This document shows, piece by piece, positions 1-4,895 of a DNA stretch of 5,995 nucleotides. Every line of letters starts with the position of its first letter. Positions within the stretch are counted from its first letter, which is position 1. Below the pieces are notes generated by a model. It was given only the letters and a program-made list of their open reading frames with translations. It was not told the origin of the DNA and did not search any database. Origin of the DNA: Bacteroidota bacterium (GTDB lineage Bacteria; Bacteroidota; Bacteroidia; Bacteroidales; GCA-2748055); the NCBI GenBank assembly GCA_030592605.1, contig JAUVIT010000135.1:1-5995 (forward strand), read 5' to 3'. Made by a program: the position numbers and the translations under genes.

Positions 1-332
1 CATTCTCGCTGGTTCCTTCAGCCATGTGGCCCTCCGTTCCCAAAATTATCCCGGAAAGATACCTTGGGACCTCTTTCTCCCTGATTTTCTGGGTTCAGAA
101 CTGGGGATTGATGGGAGTTCCTGCCCTGATCGGATGGGTGCTTCAGAAATACTGCATCACAGGGTACGTGATGAAGGAAGGGGTCGAAGTGGCTACCTAT
201 AACTACACCCTGCCCATGCTTATATTCACAGGATTTGGCGTCCTGGCCCTGATCTTTGCACTGCTTCTTAAAGCTGAAAGTGCCAAGAAGGGCTATGGCC
301 TTCAAGATCCCAATATTGTAACGAGTGAGTAA
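1..332 (+). CDS. MFS transporter, MFSD1-like, C-terminal end (5' partial)
   Basis: This is the last 109 residues of a major facilitator superfamily carrier. The reading frame is open from base 3, so the Met at 24 is internal and the gene begins outside the window. The segment reads FSLVPSAMWPSVPKIIPE, then LGT, then a hydrophobic stretch with WVQNWGLMG, a polar loop, and a final helix (LPMLIFTGFGVLALIFALLL) with a Lys-rich cytoplasmic tail. That fits the end of TM10, TM11 and TM12 of a 12-helix MFS protein. The pattern of a small-residue helix, WPS, P-E-x-x-LGT and then a QN-G helix resembles the MFSD1 branch, whose animal member exports dipeptides from lysosomes; this resemblance is from memory, not from a search. 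pepD starts 17 bp downstream on the same strand with no terminator or promoter visible between them, so co-transcription is likely. Dipeptide transport is an inference from family and neighbour. MFS membership is firm, the substrate is not. Confidence 0.82.
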   Translation, partial: FSLVPSAMWPSVPKIIPERYLGTSFSLIFWVQNWGLMGVPALIGWVLQKYCITGYVMKEGVEVATYNYTLPMLIFTGFGVLALIFALLLKAESAKKGYGLQDPNIVTSE

Positions 333-349
333 TTCTAATTAACTATATA

Positions 350-1807
350 ATGAGCAACATAAAAGATTTAGCACCTGTGGAGGTATGGAAACACTTCTAT
401 ACCCTTACACAGATTCCCAGGCCCTCCAAGAAGGAGGCAGAAATTATTGCCTACATGAAGAAATTCGGGGAGGACCTCGGATTGGAAACCATTGTGGACG
501 AGGTGGAGAATGTGATTATCAAAAAGCCGGCCACACCAGGAATGGAAAACCGGAAAACTGTAGTCCTTCAAGGCCATTTGGACATGGTACCTCAGAAGAA
601 CAGCGACAAGGATTTCGATTTTGAGAAAGATCCCATTGAAGCTCTTATCGATGGGGAATGGGTAACTGCCAATGGGACAACTCTGGGAGCCGATAATGGC
701 ATTGGCGTGGCTGCTGCCATGGCTGTACTGGAGTCCACTACCCTGAAACACGGTCCGGTGGAGGCCCTCTTTACCATAGATGAGGAGACTGGGATGACCG
801 GCGCTTTTGGTTTGAAACCTGGTATACTTGACGGTGATATCCTGATCAATATGGACTCGGAGGATGAAGGTGAACTCTATGTGGGTTGCGCTGGCGGTAT
901 CGATGTCCTCGCCTCCAAAACGTATACAGAAGAGAATGCTCCAAGCGGACATGAGGCCTACAAAGTACATGTACAGGAATTGAAAGGGGGACACTCCGGA
1001 ATCGATATTCCCCTGGGAAGGGCCAATGCAAACAAGGTGCTGTTCCGCTTCATGATGCAAGCAGAGTCGGATCTAAAGATCAGACTCTCCGAGGCTACCG
1101 GGGGCGACCTGAGGAATGCCATTCCCCGCGAATCACATGCTGTGATCCTGGTACCTGTTGCAGAATGCGATGCTTTTGAAGCCCTTGTAGCTTCTTACCA
1201 GGAGATCTATAAAAAGGAGTTTGCCGATACAGAGCCCAACCTCTCCTTTACATGTGAAAAGAGCACCATGCCTTCGAAAGTGGTTCCTGCTGTGGAGCAG
1301 GCCAGATTCATCAGGGCCCTTTTTGCCTGTCCCAACGGGGTACAGCGCATGAGTCAGTCCATGAAGGGACTGGTTGAGACCTCCAACAACCTGGCCATCG
1401 CCAGTATAAAGGATGGCAAATTTGAAGCCTACAACCTGACCCGTTCCTCGGTGGACTCTGCCAAAGAGGCCACTGCCTGGAAAATCGCAGCTGTGTTCCA
1501 ACTTATAGGCGCAGATGTAAATCTGAGCGGAGAATACCCGGGGTGGAAACCCAATATGGATTCTCCCATTCTGAAGACCTGTCAGGATGTATACAATAAA
1601 AATTTTGGGAAGATACCTGAAATCAAGGCGATTCATGCCGGACTGGAGTGCGGTTTGCTGGGTGGGGTCTATCCAAACTTTGATATGATCTCCTTCGGAC
1701 CCACCATCAGGTTCCCGCATTCACCTGATGAAAAGGTAAAAATAGATACCGTGAAGCTTTTCTGGGAATTCCTGGTGCTTATCCTGGAAGAGATCCCCGA
1801 AAAATAG
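350..1807 (+). CDS. pepD: Aminoacyl-histidine dipeptidase (Xaa-His dipeptidase, peptidase family M20C)
   Basis: A complete 485-residue cytosolic zinc dipeptidase of the PepD/carnosinase-like M20C family, which splits dipeptides including those with C-terminal His. The length matches the family. All active-site elements are present: GHLDMV with metal ligand H76 and catalytic-shell D78; LGADNGIG with bridging D115; IDEETGMTG with general base E145 and ligand E146; NMDSEDEG with D169; and FPHSPDE with H457. These keep a constant offset of four from the residues I recall for Vibrio PepD (80, 82, 119, 149, 150, 173, 461). A lid/dimerisation domain occupies roughly residues 187-390 and contains KGGHSG, RNAIPRE (N256) and NLTRSS (R365), likely substrate-binding positions. 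HAGLECG (H429) follows. There is no signal peptide. The start at 350 gives a family-like N-terminus (VWKHFYTLTQIPRPS). The leader is A/T-rich without a Shine-Dalgarno sequence, as is common in this phylum. It probably shares a transcript with the upstream MFS carrier, which may supply its dipeptide substrate. Confidence 0.96.
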   Translation: MSNIKDLAPVEVWKHFYTLTQIPRPSKKEAEIIAYMKKFGEDLGLETIVDEVENVIIKKPATPGMENRKTVVLQGHLDMVPQKNSDKDFDFEKDPIEALIDGEWVTANGTTLGADNGIGVAAAMAVLESTTLKHGPVEALFTIDEETGMTGAFGLKPGILDGDILINMDSEDEGELYVGCAGGIDVLASKTYTEENAPSGHEAYKVHVQELKGGHSGIDIPLGRANANKVLFRFMMQAESDLKIRLSEATGGDLRNAIPRESHAVILVPVAECDAFEALVASYQEIYKKEFADTEPNLSFTCEKSTMPSKVVPAVEQARFIRALFACPNGVQRMSQSMKGLVETSNNLAIASIKDGKFEAYNLTRSSVDSAKEATAWKIAAVFQLIGADVNLSGEYPGWKPNMDSPILKTCQDVYNKNFGKIPEIKAIHAGLECGLLGGVYPNFDMISFGPTIRFPHSPDEKVKIDTVKLFWEFLVLILEEIPEK

Positions 1808-1810
1808 CAG

Positions 1811-1820
1811 GGATCGATCC
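1811..1820. repeat. 10-bp perfect palindrome between convergent genes
   Basis: The sequence ggatcgatcc reads the same on both strands and occupies most of the 15-bp gap between the stop codons of pepD and the DUF4831 gene. It has no loop and no T-run on either side, so it does not look like an intrinsic terminator. It may be chance. Confidence 0.4.
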
Positions 1821-1822
1821 GC

Positions 1823-2914
1823 TTAATGGATGGGAGTTGTAAGCATATGTCCCGATTGGTAGATGGAGATGCGGTGGGTGGATAGCGCCTGCTCGCCCAG
1901 CATTACCTTTAGCTCTACCAGATCAGGAATCCTGTAAAGCAGAGCATTCGCAGGAACGGAGTTTGGTGAAAAGTAACCTCCCACCCTGATGGTTTTACCC
2001 ATGGGGTTAATCACTACTTCCAGGGCTTGCCCCTCATTTATCGCTGCCGGTACAAATCCCAGCTGATTTGAAAACACATCCAGTGGATAGCGGGATGGAT
2101 CTACTCCATTGTCCGGGACAATAAACCAGGTTCGCTTCATAACCCTGGTAATGGTCTTCCCTGTAAACAAAGAGAGATAAGAGGCCTCCATCTGGTCAAG
2201 CTTCTGAATAGATGCTCCCATAGCTTCTCCGTCGGGGTAGACTTCATATTCTCCTGTTAGCATCTCAAAACGACGGGTACGTAATTCTAAGATAAAATCG
2301 GCAGCCTCTTTGGCTTTGGTTGCGGAGGAATTTTGCTGAACCACCGTACGCTGAACAGGCACCTCCACAAATGCAGTATCAGTCACAATGGTCTTATACA
2401 TGGTTTCAGTGCGCTCCTCAAAATTATTGCTCACCCCCAGGTCATCATAACGTACAAAGTTGTCCCTGCTGGTGGACTGAAGACCATTCCCTTTGATTGA
2501 TTCATCGATGGTTTCAGTACCGCTTAATATAATCCCCTTCTCCAAATACGGAGTCAAGGCTGCGCCATCCAACATTCCTTCCATGACATTCAGTGAATAA
2601 AAGTGCTGTGGATCCAGCTCCAGGTGTTGTTCGATGGCAACATCCCAGATATTCCAATTACTGGACTTGGTTTTTACTACCTCTTTGAGTCCCAGGTACT
2701 TTTCAGCATACTCCCAATAGGGTCCGGGAATACTCCGCACCTCCCTGAGGGTAACCTCCACCTTCAATACGGTTTGAGGCAATGCATATACATACTGGTC
2801 TTTCGCCTTTGAAGGTTCCTGTCCCAGAGGAGTAAGCTGAATCTTTACGGGTTCGGTGGTAGCACAGGCGGACATTAAAGCTGCCACTGCTATATAATAG
2901 ATAAGTTTCTTCAT
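1823..2914 (-). CDS. DUF4831 family lipoprotein, function unknown
   Basis: A 363-residue protein with an N-terminal lipoprotein signal: MKK, a hydrophobic core (LIYYIAVAALMSA) and C17 as the probable lipidated cysteine. Residues 18-21 are ATTE, without the S-D/E-D/E surface-export signal described in some Bacteroidota, so a periplasm-facing position is more likely. The body matches DUF4831 as I remember it: YALPQTVLKVEV (43-54), PGPYWEYAEKYLGL (63-76), a central block with KEAADFILELRTRRFEMLTGE (starting 202), and EASYLSLFTGKT (243-254). The reading frame opens at 2968, but the Met at 2914 is preferred because it begins the signal peptide directly and because a candidate promoter lies at 2938-2969, overlapping the longer start. 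It converges with pepD with a 15-bp gap. Nothing in the sequence indicates an enzymatic role, and no catalytic motif is recognisable. Family assignment is confident, function is unknown. Confidence 0.87.
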   Translation of the reverse strand: MKKLIYYIAVAALMSACATTEPVKIQLTPLGQEPSKAKDQYVYALPQTVLKVEVTLREVRSIPGPYWEYAEKYLGLKEVVKTKSSNWNIWDVAIEQHLELDPQHFYSLNVMEGMLDGAALTPYLEKGIILSGTETIDESIKGNGLQSTSRDNFVRYDDLGVSNNFEERTETMYKTIVTDTAFVEVPVQRTVVQQNSSATKAKEAADFILELRTRRFEMLTGEYEVYPDGEAMGASIQKLDQMEASYLSLFTGKTITRVMKRTWFIVPDNGVDPSRYPLDVFSNQLGFVPAAINEGQALEVVINPMGKTIRVGGYFSPNSVPANALLYRIPDLVELKVMLGEQALSTHRISIYQSGHMLTTPIH

Positions 2915-2937
2915 AGCTTTGATCTTCTTATTCAGCA

Positions 2938-2969
2938 CGAAATTAGCATATCGGGGCTTTCCAAACAAA
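2938..2969 (-). promoter_or_regulatory. Candidate Bacteroidota-type promoter for the DUF4831 gene
   Basis: On the minus strand, TAATTTCG (2945-2938) differs from the TAnnTTTG -7 consensus at one base. A TTTG (2969-2966) stands 20 bp upstream as a -33 element, and a second TTTG at 2965-2962 is 16 bp away. A transcript starting a few bases past the -7 box would have a leader of roughly 15-20 nt before the ATG at 2914. That is too late to include the longer possible start at 2968. Confidence 0.45.
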
Positions 2970-3009
2970 AAAACATTTGAAGAGTTTCCTTTTTATACCC
3001 TCCCGGCCG

Positions 3010-3236
3010 CTATTTTATAGAGTGTAGCTCGACTCCCAGATCCTTGTAGGCTTCCAGCATCGCAGCCATATTTGCCTCATCTTCAGCAATCACAGTCTCC
3101 TCGAAAACCGTAAGCTCATAACCCCGGTTCGCTGCGGCGTAGAGGCAAAAGAATCATTTCTCTTTTTTACCACGACCAGACCGGCAGAAATATCCAGCCT
3201 TCCATCAAGATCTGCTCCCACAGATCCCCTGGCCAT
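3010..3236 (-). pseudogene. Remnant of an isochorismatase-like cysteine hydrolase, truncated and frameshifted
   Basis: Two adjoining minus-strand frames carry pieces of one family. The first, from 3236, reads MARGSVGADLDGRLDIS then AGLVVVKKRNDSF. This resembles the isochorismatase-fold segment in which G-x-x-GAEL...LD precedes a V-V-x-K-x-R-x-x-x-F strand. After about 3147 this frame loses resemblance and stops at 3092-3090. The second frame is open from 3153 to the TAG at 3012-3010. It reads AAANRGYELTVFEETV, then AEDEANMAAMLEAYKDLGVE, which resembles the C-terminal part (A-x-x-RGY-x-VTV-x-x-D...H-x-x-x-L...LGV). The segment normally between them, about 35 residues including the catalytic Cys region, is absent, and so is the N-terminal half with the catalytic Asp. 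The simplest reading is a 5' truncation plus an internal out-of-frame deletion near 3141-3150. The family call is from pattern memory. It lies downstream of nnr on the same strand. A small unrelated ORF is the alternative. Confidence 0.6.
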
Positions 3237-3298
3237 GCTGGAGTCTAAGTGCGATATTTTTAAATATTTTTATATCTCAAGTTTGGATTATACGAATT

Positions 3299-4807
3299 TC
3301 AGCCATGCAGCTCCCTGAAGGCCTCCCCCAGGTAGAGAATCATATCGCCGGCAATTACAGCCTCTTCACTGGAAGATTCAGCTGCCAGGTCGCCCGCCAG
3401 TCCATGTAAGTAAACTCCGGCAAGTGCTGCATCCAGGGAGGCGATGCCCTGGGCAAGAAGGCCGGCAATCAAACCAGTGAGCACATCCCCACTTCCTCCA
3501 GTGGCCATGCCGGAGTTCCCGGTGGTATTAAACCAGTATCTGCCATCGGGGGCAGCGATGCCGGTACTGGCCCCCTTTAAGACCACCACTACCTTATGCT
3601 TGCTTGCAAACTCCCGTTGCTTCAGGTGCCTTTCATAAGAATCGGTGCTTTCGCCGGCCAGCCTGTCAAACTCCTTGGGGTGCGGCGTCAGTATGGTTCC
3701 CTCCGGCAGCAACTCGAGCCAATCGGGATGCTGAGCCAGAAGATTAAGTCCATCTGCATCAATTACCAGCGGCACCCCAGCCCGCTCTAAAAGCATCTTC
3801 AATCCTTTGCCCGAATTTGGTTTGCATCCCAGGCCCGGTCCAATGCCAATGGCGCTGTAAGGACTCAGGTCGGGTGGCTCACTAAAAAGAATATCTGATT
3901 GATCAATACTAACAATGGCCTCCGGAAATGCTGTTTGAACAATGCTGTACCCAAACTTCGGCACATGGAGCGTGACCAATCCGGTGCCCGAGCGGAGACA
4001 AGACTCTCCTGCCAGCAAGGCTGCCCCCATCATCCCATAAGATCCAGAGATCATCAGGGCATGTCCGAAGGTGCCTTTATGCGCAAATTTGCTTCGCTGT
4101 GGCAGCAGTCCCCTGATCTCCTCAGCTTCAATGGTTCTGTACGCAGTCTCCGTATTCGCTATGGCCATTGGATGCAGTTTGATATCATGCACCCTCATAT
4201 GTCCCACATGGGCCTCATGTATATCAAAGAAAAAGGATAGAAAGGGAAACTGGAAGGTAAGTGTATGACTTGCCCTGATCACCTGCTTGTAATCATTACC
4301 CGTGTTATCTTCCCCGAATAGTCCGGACGGTATATCAATGGCAATAACTGTTCCGGCCTTCTTATTGATATGTCTGATGACACTGGCAGGCAGACCTGTA
4401 ACACTCCTGGAGAGTCCGGATCCAAAAATCCCGTCCACCACCACATCCTCTTTCGCAATCTCAGGAAGTAAATCCTGATCATCGATTTCATACAGCTTAA
4501 CCCTGGCCTGCTCTTTCAGACGCCCCAGGTTGATGTAGCAATTTTCAGACAGTTTCCCAAAGCGCAGCAGAAAGCAATCCACACGGAACTGTCTATCTGC
4601 CAGCATCCGGGCCATGGCCAGGGCATCTCCTCCGTTATTGCCTGATCCTGCAAAGATCATTACCTTCCGGTTGGTATGATAATGGCGTACATACCAGCCG
4701 GTAAGCCTCGTGGCCGCCCGTTCCATCAGATCTATGGAGCGGATCGGTTCATTTTTGATGGTATAGGCATCAATTTCCCTTACCTGCTCAGCCTTGAAAA
4801 TTTTCAT
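3299..4807 (-). CDS. nnr: Bifunctional NAD(P)H-hydrate epimerase / ADP-dependent NAD(P)H-hydrate dehydratase
   Basis: A complete 502-residue fused repair enzyme, the usual length for the YjeF-type fusion. The N-terminal epimerase domain (about 1-220) interconverts R- and S-NAD(P)HX. It shows FAGSGNNGGDALAMARML (52-69, the dinucleotide-type loop with N57, N58 and D61), VVDGIFGSGLSR (123-134) and AIDIPSGL (156-163, D158). The C-terminal ribokinase-like dehydratase domain (about 225-500) restores NAD(P)H from S-NAD(P)HX using ADP. It shows HKGTFGHALMISGS (243-256), IGPGLG (322-327), VIDADGLNLLA (348-358), LTPHPKEF (373-380), VVLKGAST (408-415) and NTTGNSGMATGGSGDVLTG (427-445), with D440 as the likely catalytic base. 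All key motifs look intact. The ATG at 4807 begins the family-typical MKIFKAEQVREID. It is cytosolic and housekeeping, and is transcribed divergently from the POT transporter gene across 88 bp. No stem-loop terminator is visible after the stop. Confidence 0.97.
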   Translation of the reverse strand: MKIFKAEQVREIDAYTIKNEPIRSIDLMERAATRLTGWYVRHYHTNRKVMIFAGSGNNGGDALAMARMLADRQFRVDCFLLRFGKLSENCYINLGRLKEQARVKLYEIDDQDLLPEIAKEDVVVDGIFGSGLSRSVTGLPASVIRHINKKAGTVIAIDIPSGLFGEDNTGNDYKQVIRASHTLTFQFPFLSFFFDIHEAHVGHMRVHDIKLHPMAIANTETAYRTIEAEEIRGLLPQRSKFAHKGTFGHALMISGSYGMMGAALLAGESCLRSGTGLVTLHVPKFGYSIVQTAFPEAIVSIDQSDILFSEPPDLSPYSAIGIGPGLGCKPNSGKGLKMLLERAGVPLVIDADGLNLLAQHPDWLELLPEGTILTPHPKEFDRLAGESTDSYERHLKQREFASKHKVVVVLKGASTGIAAPDGRYWFNTTGNSGMATGGSGDVLTGLIAGLLAQGIASLDAALAGVYLHGLAGDLAAESSSEEAVIAGDMILYLGEAFRELHG

Positions 4808-4823
4808 AACATGCTGTTTTAAT

Positions 4824-4831
4824 CAAAATTA
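4824..4831 (-). promoter_or_regulatory. Candidate -7 box upstream of nnr
   Basis: The minus-strand octamer TAATTTTG matches TAnnTTTG exactly and lies 16 bp before the nnr start codon. No TTG is found at the expected -33 distance, and the leader would be very short, so this is a tentative call. Confidence 0.35.
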
Positions 4832-4846
4832 AGAAAAAACTATTTC

Positions 4847-4854
4847 TATATTTG
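4847..4854 (+). promoter_or_regulatory. Candidate -7 box for the POT transporter gene
   Basis: TATATTTG matches the TAnnTTTG consensus exactly and stands 41 bp before the ATG at 4896, implying a leader of about 35 nt. No clear TTG occurs about 20 bp upstream, where the sequence is A/T-rich. The leader is A-rich near the start codon and has no Shine-Dalgarno sequence. Confidence 0.5.
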
Positions 4855-4895
4855 TCTCCATCACAAAATTCAGATATTCATAAAAACTAAACTCT

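Noticed and set aside
24..26. ATG at 24 as the start of a 102-residue small membrane protein
   Set aside because: The frame continues open upstream to the window edge with family-like sequence (FSLVPSA), so this Met is internal to a truncated MFS transporter gene.
368..1060. A 230-codon open frame on the minus strand, with a further 195-codon one at 1133-1720
   Set aside because: Both lie wholly inside pepD on the opposite strand. pepD has every active-site residue of its family, and the antisense translations show no recognisable domain.
1811..1820. The palindrome ggatcgatcc as a bidirectional terminator
   Set aside because: It has no loop and no T-run on either strand, so it is listed only as a palindrome.
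3253..3280. A/T-rich stretch with imperfect inverted symmetry downstream of nnr
   Set aside because: Only about five base pairs at the outer ends can pair, and there is no GC-rich stem, so it is not a credible terminator or operator.
3899..4268. Plus-strand open frames opposite nnr
   Set aside because: They overlap conserved parts of the fused epimerase/dehydratase on the other strand and resemble nothing known to me.
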